A stretch of 21,551 nucleotides of DNA from an uncultured bacterium (GCA_903839715.1 CAIMDH010000052.1:1-21551), one strand, 5' to 3'; shown: positions 12,346-19,512, counted from the first letter of the stretch. The notes: generated by a model not told the origin, from the sequence alone. Numbers and translations are program-made.

Positions 12346-12388
12346 TTGCAAATAAGTGTATATTCCTATATAGTTCGTATATGCGAAC
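12346..12388 (+). promoter_or_regulatory. Leaderless promoter and palindromic operator of the metal-uptake operon
   Basis: TTGCAA (12346-12351), 17-bp spacer, TATAGT (12369-12374), then 6 nt to the ATG at 12381. GTTCGTATATGCGAAC (12373-12388) is a palindrome with a single mismatched pair, covering the end of the -10, the transcription start and the start codon. A repressor bound here would block initiation directly. The obvious candidate is the MntR-like product of the first gene. Confidence 0.7.
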
Positions 12389-12806
12389 AAAGACTGGAGC
12401 GCAGGCTCCCATCACCTCTACTAAAGAAGATTATATACGGGCGATTTATATCCTCCGTAGATCAGCAAAAGAAACTGGCGTGACCAATATTGCTGACCGA
12501 CTTCAGTTAAGTAAATCTACCGTTTCTGAAAGAGTAAAGGAACTGGTTCGTGATGGCCTTGTTACCGCAGCACCCTATGCCCAAGTAGAACTAACAGCTA
12601 CAGGTGAAGCGATAGGAAAAAAATTGACGTACAAACACCGGCTGATAGAAGTATTTCTGCATGAAACGCTCAAAATACCCAAAGACAAAGTCCATGCTGA
12701 AGCAGAACGTCTGGAACACGCTTTTAGCGACGAGGCCATCAAGCGCCTTGATAGCTTTCTTAAGCATCCTACCCACGACCCACACGGTTCTCCCATTTCC
12801 CATTAA
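12381..12806 (+). CDS. mntR: DtxR/MntR-family metal-dependent transcriptional repressor
   Basis: 141 residues from ATG at 12381; a longer frame from 12312 is rejected because the -10 box and operator lie inside it. An N-terminal winged helix (STKEDYIRAIYIL to VELTATG, about 13-75) precedes a dimerisation and metal-binding domain. Aligned to B. subtilis MntR, ligands Asp17, His86, Glu109, Glu112 and His113 are kept, while the MntR Glu11 position is Arg20, so one metal site may differ. The C-terminal SH3-like domain of DtxR/IdeR is absent, as in MntR. The tail HPTHDPHGSPIS resembles the DPHGxPI motif of the family. It is the first gene of the manganese-type ABC operon and probably represses it when metal is sufficient. 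Confidence 0.88.
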   Translation: MRTKTGAQAPITSTKEDYIRAIYILRRSAKETGVTNIADRLQLSKSTVSERVKELVRDGLVTAAPYAQVELTATGEAIGKKLTYKHRLIEVFLHETLKIPKDKVHAEAERLEHAFSDEAIKRLDSFLKHPTHDPHGSPISH

Positions 12807-12835
12807 AAAATATTTAAATCTAAAAAGACCAGTTT

Positions 12836-13768
12836 ATGAAAAAATACTTACTACTTATCGCACTTATAATTGCCGCGATAGTCTACATCACTTTTAAAAG
12901 CACGGAGCCACAAGACATGTCGGTTCTTGAAGCTACTCAGTCAGACAAAATTGTCGCCCTCAGTACCTTCACTATTATTGCCGACATGGTAGCTGAGGTG
13001 GGTGGAGACAAAGTAGACTCAATCTCACTCACAAAACCCGGCGCTGAAATTCACGGATACCAACCTACCCCAGACGACTTGGTACAAGCCTCAAAGGCTG
13101 ACATTATGTTTGAAAACGGTATGAATCTAGAAGTTTGGACTGAGAAACTTCGCGCTAGTATTCCTAATGTTACTGTTGTACGTGTCAGCACCAATGTTGC
13201 AGTACAATATATTTCTGAAGATGCGTATGCCGGTAAACCTAATCCCCATGCATGGATGTCACCAGAACAAGGACTTATTTATATTGAAAATATCCGCCAA
13301 GGACTCACTACAGCAGCACCCGAGCACGCAGCATACTTCGCTGCTCAAGCAGCTGCGTACTCGGACAAAATCCGCGCCGTAGATAACAAACTCGAACAAG
13401 CTCTAGGTCAACTACCGGAAAACAATCGTGTCTTGGTATCTTGCGAAGGTGCTTTCTCATATCTCACCAATGACTACAATCTCGAGGAGGAATACCTCTG
13501 GGCAATCAATTCAGAGTCACAGGGTTCACCGCAACAAGTGGCTAAAATTATTGAAGTGGTAAAAGCTAAAAAAATTCCAGCAGTCTTTTGTGAAAGTACT
13601 GTTGAACCACGCATCCAACAAGAAGTAGTTGCAGCTACCGGGGCTCGCTTGGGTGGAGTACTGTTTGTTGATTCCCTTTCACCTAAAGACGGACCTGCCT
13701 CAACATACCTTAAATTACTTGAACACACCGCCAATACTATTATTAGCGGGCTAACAAAAGAATCCTAA
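12836..13768 (+). CDS. Metal ABC transporter substrate-binding protein, manganese/iron type (PsaA/MntC/SitA family)
   Basis: 310 residues. The N-terminal hydrophobic segment (4-20) has no lipobox cysteine, so the protein is probably held by an uncleaved anchor. The cluster A-I fold is clear: IVALSTFTIIADMV, GAEIHGYQP, NPHAWMSP, CEGAFSYL and FVDSLSP. Metal ligands expected from PsaA/MntC (His67, His139, Glu205, Asp280) correspond to His73, His138, Glu204 and Asp279. Glutamate at the third site, together with the downstream W-x-IN and ESTVEPR pattern, marks the Mn/Fe group rather than ZnuA, which has His there and a His-rich loop. It captures the metal outside and passes it to the permease. It follows the regulator by 29 nt and precedes the ATPase by 6 nt. 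Confidence 0.92.
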   Translation: MKKYLLLIALIIAAIVYITFKSTEPQDMSVLEATQSDKIVALSTFTIIADMVAEVGGDKVDSISLTKPGAEIHGYQPTPDDLVQASKADIMFENGMNLEVWTEKLRASIPNVTVVRVSTNVAVQYISEDAYAGKPNPHAWMSPEQGLIYIENIRQGLTTAAPEHAAYFAAQAAAYSDKIRAVDNKLEQALGQLPENNRVLVSCEGAFSYLTNDYNLEEEYLWAINSESQGSPQQVAKIIEVVKAKKIPAVFCESTVEPRIQQEVVAATGARLGGVLFVDSLSPKDGPASTYLKLLEHTANTIISGLTKES

Positions 13769-13774
13769 ACCTAT

Positions 13775-14515
13775 ATGAAGGACATCGCGATTTCACTCAA
13801 TGAAGTTAACGTTCGCTACGGCAACAACATCGCCCTCAGGGACGCTACAATTAATATTCCCTACCATTCCTTTACTGGAGTAATAGGTATGAATGGTGCA
13901 GGCAAATCTACACTTTTTAAAGCAATTATGGGGTTAGTAACTCCCCAGACTGGCACTATTACTATTTGTGGTGATGACCCTCACACCGCGCAAAAACATG
14001 GACACGTTGCGTATGTCCCACAAAGTGAATTAGTCGACTGGGACTTCCCTGTTTCAGTGTATGAAGTAGTAATGATGGGCAGAATTGGTACACAAAATAT
14101 TCTGAAAATGGCTAGTGCAGTTGATCACGATACGGTCAAGACCGCGCTCGAGCGAGTAAACATGACGGCTTTTAAAGATCGTCAAATTGGTGAATTGTCT
14201 GGAGGTCAAAAGAAACGAGTTTTCGTGGCACGTGCTTTGGCACAAGGTGCAGATATCTTACTGCTCGACGAACCCTTTGCTGGCTTAGACGCCACCACCG
14301 AAAAATCACTCATTGCGCTACTCATTTCTCTCAAAGAAAGTGGTAAGACAATTATTCTCGCTACCCATGACTTACTTTCCCTACCAGACACCTGTGATCA
14401 TGTTGCATTGGTAAAGTCGACCATTATTGGCTTTGGTCCTACCAAAGAAGTTTTTACTAAAGAGCTCGTAGAGAGAACTTTTGACGGCATCCTTAATCAC
14501 GTAAAATTTAATTAA
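13775..14515 (+). CDS. Metal ABC transporter ATP-binding protein (Mn/Zn type)
   Basis: 246 residues. Walker A GMNGAGKST (38-46), Q-loop Gln83 (YVPQ), signature LSGGQ (141-145), Walker B ILLLDEP (161-167) with catalytic Glu166, and H-loop His198 (ATHD) are all intact. Length and the QSELVDWDFPVSVYEVVMMG stretch after the Q-loop are typical of Mn/Zn/Fe ABC ATPases (MntB/ZnuC/SitB type). It powers import through the permease at 14524. Spacing is 6 nt from the binding-protein gene and 8 nt to the permease gene; the start is TATATG without SD. Confidence 0.95.
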   Translation: MKDIAISLNEVNVRYGNNIALRDATINIPYHSFTGVIGMNGAGKSTLFKAIMGLVTPQTGTITICGDDPHTAQKHGHVAYVPQSELVDWDFPVSVYEVVMMGRIGTQNILKMASAVDHDTVKTALERVNMTAFKDRQIGELSGGQKKRVFVARALAQGADILLLDEPFAGLDATTEKSLIALLISLKESGKTIILATHDLLSLPDTCDHVALVKSTIIGFGPTKEVFTKELVERTFDGILNHVKFN

Positions 14516-14523
14516 TACTTTAT

Positions 14524-15375
14524 ATGGATATTCTTAATTTTATTTTGGAGCCGCTGCAATATGCCTTTATGTTTAAGGCGGTAGTCGTATCTACCATTGT
14601 AGGTGTGGCCTGTGCCATTCTTTCGTGTTTTTTGGTTCTCAAAGGATGGTCTCTGCTAGGTGATGCTATTTCTCACGCCGTCCTCCCCGGAGTGGTGCTA
14701 GCCTACATGCTTGGCATTCCCTTTGGACTAGGCGCTTTTGTGTTTGCGATGCTGGCGGTAACTTTGATTGGGTATATAAAAAACAATACCAAGATTAAAG
14801 AAGACGCGGTAATGGGAATTGTCTTTACTACACTCTTTGCACTTGGCCTGATGTTGATTTCCAAAATCATTAGTTCGGTTGACCTGACACATGTTCTCTT
14901 CGGCGAAGTGCTTGGCATCTCTGACAATGATGCTTGGTACACTTTTATTATTCTGGCTCTAGTCTCACTAGTCGTACTGATATTTAGGCGAACATTCTTA
15001 CTGTTTTGTTTTGATCCGATTCACGCCCAGTCACTTGGTTTACCAGTGCGCTTTATTCACTACGCATTTCTTTCACTATTGGCAGTTACCATTACTGGCT
15101 CAATCCAAACAGTAGGCATCATCTTAGTGATAGCTATGCTTATTACTCCCGGATCTACCGCTTTTCTTTTGACTAAACGTTTTTCTAGCATGCTCCAAAT
15201 TGCGATAGGAATTAGTCTTATTAGTTCTCTCATTGGTGCATACTCAAGTTATTACTTCAATATCGCCACCGGTGGTACTATTGTCTTTGTACAAGGCTGT
15301 ATCTTTTTACTAGTCTTTACCTATCAAACCATAGTAACTAACTACAAAAGCCGCCGTCAGTTGCAGACGAGTTAA
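14524..15375 (+). CDS. Metal ABC transporter permease (ABC-3 family, Mn/Zn type)
   Basis: 283 residues, mostly hydrophobic, with about eight membrane helices. Family landmarks are LEPLQYAFMFKAVVVS near the start, LLGDAISHAVLPGVVLAY (the conserved D-A-x-S-H-A-x-L-P-G-V segment), FGEVLGIS in the middle, and TVGIILVIAMLITPGSTAFLL towards the end (ABC-3 signature G-x-x-L-V-x-A-x-L-x-x-P). It forms the membrane channel for the ATPase and binding protein just upstream. Helices give way to a short basic tail (YKSRRQLQTS). It is the last gene of the operon; a very stable hairpin starts 14 nt after the stop. Confidence 0.94.
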   Translation: MDILNFILEPLQYAFMFKAVVVSTIVGVACAILSCFLVLKGWSLLGDAISHAVLPGVVLAYMLGIPFGLGAFVFAMLAVTLIGYIKNNTKIKEDAVMGIVFTTLFALGLMLISKIISSVDLTHVLFGEVLGISDNDAWYTFIILALVSLVVLIFRRTFLLFCFDPIHAQSLGLPVRFIHYAFLSLLAVTITGSIQTVGIILVIAMLITPGSTAFLLTKRFSSMLQIAIGISLISSLIGAYSSYYFNIATGGTIVFVQGCIFLLVFTYQTIVTNYKSRRQLQTS

Positions 15376-15389
15376 TTTACTTCTTTATG

Positions 15390-15415
15390 CCCCTACACCT
15401 GAGAAGGTGTAGGGG
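15390..15415. repeat. 11-bp perfect hairpin with GNRA tetraloop after the metal operon
   Basis: CCCCTACACCT (15390-15400), loop GAGA (15401-15404), AGGTGTAGGGG (15405-15415). No T tract follows, so it is not a standard terminator; it may stabilise the mRNA 3' end. Its second arm also serves as the 5' acceptor strand of the tRNA-like element at 15408-15459, so only one of the two structures can form at a time. Confidence 0.88.
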
Positions 15416-15459
15416 TCCCAATCCTAAAGGGTCCGTGGGTTTGAATCTCGCCCCTACAA
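15408..15459 (+). pseudogene. tRNA-like 'top half' (acceptor, short variable-type arm and T arm only)
   Basis: TGTAGGG (15408-15414) pairs perfectly with CCCTACA (15452-15458), followed by A as discriminator. A T arm is present: stem GTGGG/CTCGC (three Watson-Crick and two G-U pairs) with loop TTTGAAT. Between acceptor and T arm there are only 20 nt, holding a 3-bp CCC/GGG stem and no D or anticodon arm. GGGTCCGTG and GAATCTC are shared with tRNA-Ser at 7713. It is most simply a deletion relic of a class II tRNA (A73 would suit tRNA-Leu), but the retained 7-bp acceptor pairing is better than expected for pure decay. Confidence 0.55.
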
Positions 15460-15468
15460 ATCAAAAGA

Positions 15469-15495
15469 AAAGGCACTGCTTTTAGCAGTGCCTTT
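15469..15495 (-). terminator. Terminator of the 15572 gene
   Basis: Perfect 12-bp stem AAAGGCACTGCT (15469-15480) / AGCAGTGCCTTT (15484-15495) with a 3-nt loop. On the minus strand it is followed by TTTTCTTTTG, so it serves the minus-strand gene best. Confidence 0.85.
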
Positions 15496-15571
15496 AAGGC
15501 AAGAATTTAATCTGAGACTCAAGTCAAAATGAACAAATGGCACACGACACACCATTCTGTTCTAGACAATG

Positions 15572-15778
15572 CTATGAATGTTGTGCTACCCATGAGTACT
15601 GTTTGAGTACATCGACCGCTTGTGCGTCACTCAGAATTGGCATCACACCCTGACTTATCATCTTTTTGTGCGCCATCTGCACAACCAACGGAAGGTTTTC
15701 ATCTTCAAGTAGTTGCAGTATTCGCTTGATCTTCAAGGTAGTCTGATAGATCACAACAGAACTTTGAACAGTGGACAT
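15572..15778 (-). CDS. Small protein of unknown function, 68 residues
   Basis: Not recognised. The start is supported by AGGAGA (15789-15784) 5 nt before the ATG at 15778. The sequence is mixed helical (YQTTLKIKRILQLLEDENLP, AHKKMISQGV, DAQAVDVLKQYSWVAQ) without signal peptide, cysteine or membrane helix. It may be a small DNA- or protein-binding helical bundle, but nothing specific supports that. It has its own promoter with an inverted repeat near the transcription start, and a terminator, so it is a free-standing and probably regulated unit. Confidence 0.68.
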   Translation of the reverse strand: MSTVQSSVVIYQTTLKIKRILQLLEDENLPLVVQMAHKKMISQGVMPILSDAQAVDVLKQYSWVAQHS

Positions 15779-15803
15779 AGCTATCTCCTAATTAGGTTGA
15801 GGA

Positions 15804-15856
15804 ACAGTTGACTGCGCAACTGTATTTACAATATCAAAAATTTATTGTTTAGTAAA
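15804..15856 (-). promoter_or_regulatory. Promoter and inverted repeat of the 15572 gene
   Basis: On the minus strand TTTACT (15856-15851), 17-bp spacer, TATTGT (15833-15828). ACAGTTG-N6-CAACTGT (15804-15823), a perfect 7-bp inverted repeat, overlies the expected transcription start and early leader, where a repressor would act. Confidence 0.6.
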
Positions 15857-16046
15857 GTATCGATGCAGTTATATTCTTAGTCCATGCAGTACTAACTTCC
15901 ATTTTATCAAATAGCAGAAAAGAATATACTAATAGCAGTTATTAGTAATAAAAATGAATTTGGATATTAGAGCAATACAATATTCTTATCTCCTAATAAA
16001 ACATAGCCCTATTCAAGGCTTTCTGCAAAAATGTCCTATGTTCTTT

Positions 16047-16074
16047 TTGCTTCAACTCCTCTATAACCTATACT
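16047..16074 (+). promoter_or_regulatory. Leaderless promoter of the MFS gene
   Basis: TTGCTT (16047-16052), 16-bp spacer, TATACT (16069-16074), then 6 nt to the ATG at 16081. Confidence 0.65.
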
Positions 16075-16080
16075 AGTCGA

Positions 16081-17397
16081 ATGTTCATTCAATCAAACAC
16101 AATCACATTTCGTCACCTACTTATCAATAATCTCATCGCCAACACCACCAATGCCTTTGTCTGGTTTGCTTTGACCTTTTGGATTTTTCTAGAAACACAG
16201 TCGGTACTAACCACATCATTTATTGCGGGAATTTTTGCTCTTACCAATATGTTGGGAGCAATTTTCTTTGGCGGTATTGTCGACCACAATCGCAAGAAGG
16301 TCGCCATGCTCTATTCCAGTATCGCGAGCCTTGTCTCCTTTAGTGTCGGCACCTTGCTGTATTTTACTTTACCGGAAAGTACTTTTAGTGACCCTACCGC
16401 TGTTTGGCTTTGGATATTCGTTTTTGTGCTCATGGTTGGCACAGTCGCCCAGAACCTCCGCACAATCGCGCTTGCTACCACTGTCACCATGCTCTTTACC
16501 GAAGGTAAAGATAAGGCCAATGGCCAGGTTGGCATGGTGAATGGTCTCGCCTTTTCTCTCACCTCAATACTAAGTGGAGTCACTATCGGTTTTTATGGAA
16601 TGGGTACAGCCTTAGTCGGGGCGTGTGTTGCAACAGCAGTAGCCCTCATTCACTTACTTTATATCAGCCTTCCTGAAGCTGAAATAGTACACACCGAAGA
16701 AAAACCCAAGCATCTAGATATTCGGGGTACCATCGCCGTCATCCTTACCATCCCTGGTCTGATTGCGCTAATATTATTTAATACCTTCAATAATTTTCTT
16801 GGTGGCATCTTTATGGCTCTAATGGACCCATATGGTCTTTCACTCGTGTCAGTCCAGACATGGGGCACGATGTGGGCAGCAGCGAGTCTGACAATTATTC
16901 TCAGTAGTGGTCTGGTTGCTCGCTATGGTATCGGTAAAAAACCGCTCCGATTAATCCTTCTTCTTAATATTATTTCTTGGGGCAGTTGTATCATCTTTCC
17001 CATCCAACCATCAGTGATTCTCCTTGGGTTTGGTATGGTAATATGGATGCTCCTTTTTCCAATCGTCGAAGCGGCCGAACAGACAGTCATCCAAAGTGTC
17101 GTCCCTTTTGAACGCCAAGGTCGGGTTTTTGGGTTTGCTTCTAGTATCGAATCTTTTGCGAGTCCGATTACTGTCTTTTTAATTGGCCCTTTAGCACAGT
17201 TCATCTTCATACCATTTATGACAACAGGTACTGGAGTGGCCCTTCTTGGTGACTGGTTTGGTACAGGCGTCGATCGTGGCATCGCTCTAGTCTTTATCTT
17301 GGCAGGTGTTCTCGGAGTTATCATGACTCTCTTAGCCTTCACAACCCGTTCCTACAGATTACTTTCAAAGCACTACCAGGCCAGCACTCAAAAGTAG
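16081..17397 (+). CDS. Major facilitator superfamily transporter
   Basis: 438 residues, about twelve hydrophobic helices in two halves joined by a hydrophilic loop around 200-215 (EAEIVHTEEKPKHLDIRG). The loop between helices 2 and 3 reads GGIVDHNRKKVAMLYSS, matching the MFS motif A pattern (G-x-x-x-D-x-x-x-R-R/K). The equivalent loop of the second half is GLVARYGIGKKPLRLIL. The organisation resembles the MFS_3-type exporters, many of which are macrolide or siderophore exporters, but the substrate cannot be told. The start is placed at 16081 by the leaderless promoter. No operon partner exists: the next gene starts 88 nt later and is unrelated. Confidence 0.85.
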   Translation: MFIQSNTITFRHLLINNLIANTTNAFVWFALTFWIFLETQSVLTTSFIAGIFALTNMLGAIFFGGIVDHNRKKVAMLYSSIASLVSFSVGTLLYFTLPESTFSDPTAVWLWIFVFVLMVGTVAQNLRTIALATTVTMLFTEGKDKANGQVGMVNGLAFSLTSILSGVTIGFYGMGTALVGACVATAVALIHLLYISLPEAEIVHTEEKPKHLDIRGTIAVILTIPGLIALILFNTFNNFLGGIFMALMDPYGLSLVSVQTWGTMWAAASLTIILSSGLVARYGIGKKPLRLILLLNIISWGSCIIFPIQPSVILLGFGMVIWMLLFPIVEAAEQTVIQSVVPFERQGRVFGFASSIESFASPITVFLIGPLAQFIFIPFMTTGTGVALLGDWFGTGVDRGIALVFILAGVLGVIMTLLAFTTRSYRLLSKHYQASTQK

Positions 17398-17485
17398 CCT
17401 GTTCATAACCCATATTGCCCTCATCCCTGATACACCATACACTTTTGGAGTTAGTTAATTTATTTATAGTTTAATTTTAAACCAC

Positions 17486-17992
17486 ATGCATTCATCAACC
17501 CATTCACAACTCGCCATTCCACTCGTAATAGTCGCAGCGCTAGCTGGACTTTACTTTGCAAGTGCTGGTGTAGCCGAAGCACGCAGAGGTTCACTCGAAG
17601 TCGAACGACACGCTTCTAGCACCACTGCCACAAGCACTAAACCTCGACCCCAGGTAGACACTACCTGTATGAGTGCCGCAATTGAAGTACGAGAGTCTGC
17701 ACTTATCACCGCCTGGAGTGATCTCAGTACAGCACTTACTGCCGCTCTTACCGACCGTAAAGCAGACCTAGTTGCTGCGTGGGCACTAGCAGATGTCGCT
17801 GAACGAAATAAGGCACTAAAGACAGCCTGGGATGACTGGAAGTCTGCCAAAAAGAGCGCACATACAGAATTGCGTTCTGATCGCAAAGGAGCATGGGATG
17901 GATTTAAAAAAACAGCTAAGGAGCAATGTAAACTCCAGCTTCCAAAAGAAGAAGGACTTGAAAAAGAAGCAAAAGATTCAATCACTCTCTAA
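17486..17992 (+). CDS. Secreted or anchored helical protein with internal duplication (unknown function)
   Basis: 168 residues. Residues 9-28 form a signal or anchor helix, 40-57 a Ser/Thr-rich linker (HASSTTATSTKPRP), and 60-150 a helical domain framed by two cysteines (Cys61, Cys148) that could form a disulfide. The domain contains a repeat of 26 residues, about 74-99 and 112-137. Both copies have TAW-x-D near the start and end in AW, with 10 of 26 positions identical at an offset of 38. The C-terminus is acidic/basic mixed and polar. No family name can be given. No SD is seen; an AT-rich stretch (TTTAATTTTAAA) precedes the ATG. A 36-bp palindrome follows the stop. Confidence 0.68.
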   Translation: MHSSTHSQLAIPLVIVAALAGLYFASAGVAEARRGSLEVERHASSTTATSTKPRPQVDTTCMSAAIEVRESALITAWSDLSTALTAALTDRKADLVAAWALADVAERNKALKTAWDDWKSAKKSAHTELRSDRKGAWDGFKKTAKEQCKLQLPKEEGLEKEAKDSITL

Positions 17993-18002
17993 ATACATAC
18001 CC

Positions 18003-18038
18003 ACAACACCGGCGGCCAGTACTGGCCGCCGGTGTTGT
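18003..18038. terminator. 36-bp perfect GC-rich palindrome (terminator-like hairpin)
   Basis: 18003-18020 and 18021-18038 are exact reverse complements (core CCGGCGGCCAGT). It starts 10 nt after the stop of the 17486 gene and has only GTTGTTGT after it, not a true T tract. It may be a terminator or an mRNA 3'-end stabiliser. Confidence 0.7.
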
Positions 18039-18179
18039 TGTAGATTTACCTACCACTATACGAACTCTTGTCACAGCCACCTAGTATGCTAGGATATGAC
18101 AGTTATCTTGTGATTATTGTAATCGCTCTCCTCCAAAATACCCAAATTACTCATAACGTTTTCAAATTAACACAATTGT

Positions 18180-18989
18180 ATGGAATGGTTTATCTCACTT
18201 AGTCCTGTTATGCAGGCAGCTTTGGCCGGAACATTTACCTGGGGAGTTACTGCACTAGGTGCTTCAGCCGTATTCTTTTTCAAAGAAATTAATAAAAAAA
18301 TCTTAAATGGTATGCTGGGCTTTGCAGCCGGCGTTATGATTGCTGCCAGTTTTTGGTCACTACTTTCCCCTGCTATCGAGATGTCAGCCAATGGACCCCT
18401 ACCGGTTTGGGTTCCACCAGCAATCGGATTTTTATTAGGTGCTCTATTACTCATGGCCCTTGATGCCGTTATTCCCCATCTTCACCTTGGATTTCCTATT
18501 GAAGAAAGTGAGGGCGTCAAAACCTCCTGGCACCGTAGTATTTTGCTAGTATCCGCCATCACTCTACACAACATACCTGAAGGTCTCGCTATCGGCGTAG
18601 CCTTTGGTGCCGCCTATCTAAACCTTGAAAGCGCGACGTTAGCAGGTGCCATTGCGCTTACTATCGGTATTGGAATCCAAAATTTCCCAGAAGGAACGGC
18701 GATTTCTGTACCGCTGCGACGTGAAGGATTTAGTCGCACAAAAAGCTTTATGTATGGTCAATTTTCCGGAATTGTCGAACCTGTCGCCGCTGTAGCAGGA
18801 GCAGCACTAGTCATAGTCGCTACTCCAGTACTCCCTTATGCGCTTAGTTTTGCGGCAGGAGCAATGATGTTCGTTGTTATCGAAGAGTTGATTCCTGAAT
18901 CACAACGCGGTGGCCATACTGACCTCGCAACTATTGGTGCCATCGGTGGCTTTGTGGTAATGATGATACTTGATGTAGCACTAGGGTAA
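18180..18989 (+). CDS. ZIP-family divalent metal transporter (GufA/ZupT-like)
   Basis: 269 residues, eight predicted membrane helices. The two metal-site signatures are present: HNIPEG (130-135) in helix 4 and QNFPEG (167-172) in helix 5, plus Glu200-Pro201 in helix 6, as in GufA-type bacterial ZIPs. The usual His-rich cytoplasmic loop is short here (VIPHLHLGFP, about 98-106). ZIP proteins move Zn2+, and in some cases Fe2+, Mn2+ or Cd2+, into the cytoplasm. Start ATG at 18180 without SD. The 140-nt region before it has two small inverted repeats (CCTAG-TATG-CTAGG and GATTA-TTG-TAATC) that could be regulatory. It complements the Mn-type ABC system at 12836-15375. Confidence 0.92.
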   Translation: MEWFISLSPVMQAALAGTFTWGVTALGASAVFFFKEINKKILNGMLGFAAGVMIAASFWSLLSPAIEMSANGPLPVWVPPAIGFLLGALLLMALDAVIPHLHLGFPIEESEGVKTSWHRSILLVSAITLHNIPEGLAIGVAFGAAYLNLESATLAGAIALTIGIGIQNFPEGTAISVPLRREGFSRTKSFMYGQFSGIVEPVAAVAGAALVIVATPVLPYALSFAAGAMMFVVIEELIPESQRGGHTDLATIGAIGGFVVMMILDVALG

Positions 18990-19023
18990 ATAGATACTTG
19001 GTGGATGCAGCCGGTAACATAAG

Positions 19024-19053
19024 AAAAAGCGCCAACAGAGTTGACGCTTTTTT
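19024..19053. terminator. Shared terminator between the convergent ZIP and 19066 genes
   Basis: Stem AAAAAGCGcCAAC / GTTGaCGCTTTTT (one C-A mismatch), loop AGA, T run on both strands. Confidence 0.88.
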
Positions 19054-19065
19054 GTTCGCTGAAGA

Positions 19066-19428
19066 TCAATGCAGGTGATTGAACTTGCAGCATACGATAG
19101 GACTACTTAGTAGCCGCGCTTGCCCGAGGTACAACAAAAATGATTTGAAAAGTACCAAAAAATCTTCTTTTGGTGCTTCAAACGTGATGATGCAAGGCGA
19201 TTTTGGATGGTAGTCCGATATGTCAAACACTACATCGTCTGGTCGCATTGCCACACACTCACTAAACGTGCGATGGAAGAGGTTCAGCTTTTTGACACGC
19301 ACTTGATGAAGCGGTACCCAGGCCATGATTCTTCCGGCTTTGGGCTTATTTGTACACACAACGTACCCTTCTGCCTCGCTAACGTCACGCACACCAAGTT
19401 CCTCAATCTGCTCCTGCAAAGAATTCAT
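19066..19428 (-). CDS. Small protein of unknown function, 120 residues
   Basis: Not recognised. The start is supported by GAGGAG (19439-19434) 5 nt before the ATG at 19428. The protein begins with a helix (MNSLQEQIEELGVRDVSEAEG) followed by beta-type segments (YVVCTNKPKAGRIMAWVPL, VRVKKLNLFHRTF, DDVVFDISDYH, SPCIITFEAP) and a hydrophobic C-terminal helix (EDFLVLFKSFLLYLGQARLL). Cysteines occur at about 25, 58, 94 and 113-114 without a clear metal motif. No signal peptide. It is a single-gene unit with its own promoter and the shared terminator at 19024. Confidence 0.7.
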   Translation of the reverse strand: MNSLQEQIEELGVRDVSEAEGYVVCTNKPKAGRIMAWVPLHQVRVKKLNLFHRTFSECVAMRPDDVVFDISDYHPKSPCIITFEAPKEDFLVLFKSFLLYLGQARLLSSPIVCCKFNHLH

Positions 19429-19443
19429 AGATACTCCTCAATA

Positions 19444-19471
19444 GTTATACAAAGAACCACCAAACTAACAA
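19444..19471 (-). promoter_or_regulatory. Promoter of the 19066 gene
   Basis: Minus-strand TTGTTA (19471-19466), 16-bp spacer, TATAAC (19449-19444), just upstream of the SD. Confidence 0.6.
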
Positions 19472-19512
19472 TCTATATAGTACAACTAAATGTATAAAAG
19501 TCAAAACTAGTA

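Larger units (their letters stand above)
15779..16080. other. Divergent intergenic region
   Basis: It holds the promoter and inverted repeat of the minus-strand 15572 gene (15804-15856) and the leaderless promoter of the plus-strand MFS gene (16047-16074). The roughly 190 nt between are AT-rich. A 40-codon frame beginning at 15954 (+) lacks an SD and overlaps the MFS promoter, so it is not called. Confidence 0.6.

Noticed and set aside
12836..15375. Naming the ABC transporter ZnuABC
   Set aside because: The binding protein has Glu204 at the third metal site and no His-rich loop, and the regulator is MntR-like, which favours Mn/Fe over Zn.
7713..15459. A 7.7-kb integrated element between tRNA-Ser and the tRNA-like sequence
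   Set aside because: The similarity of the two ends (GGGTCCGTG...GAATCTC) is ordinary T-arm conservation and the acceptor ends differ, so there is no att-type direct repeat. No integrase is present and a normal Mn operon lies inside.
15888..15900. Possible third copy of the 27-bp repeat (GTACTAACTTCC)
   Set aside because: Only about 10-12 bases match and the rest diverges, within chance for AT-rich DNA of this length.
15954..16076. 40-codon plus-strand frame before the MFS gene
   Set aside because: No SD; it overlaps the MFS promoter and has a composition typical of chance AT-rich frames.
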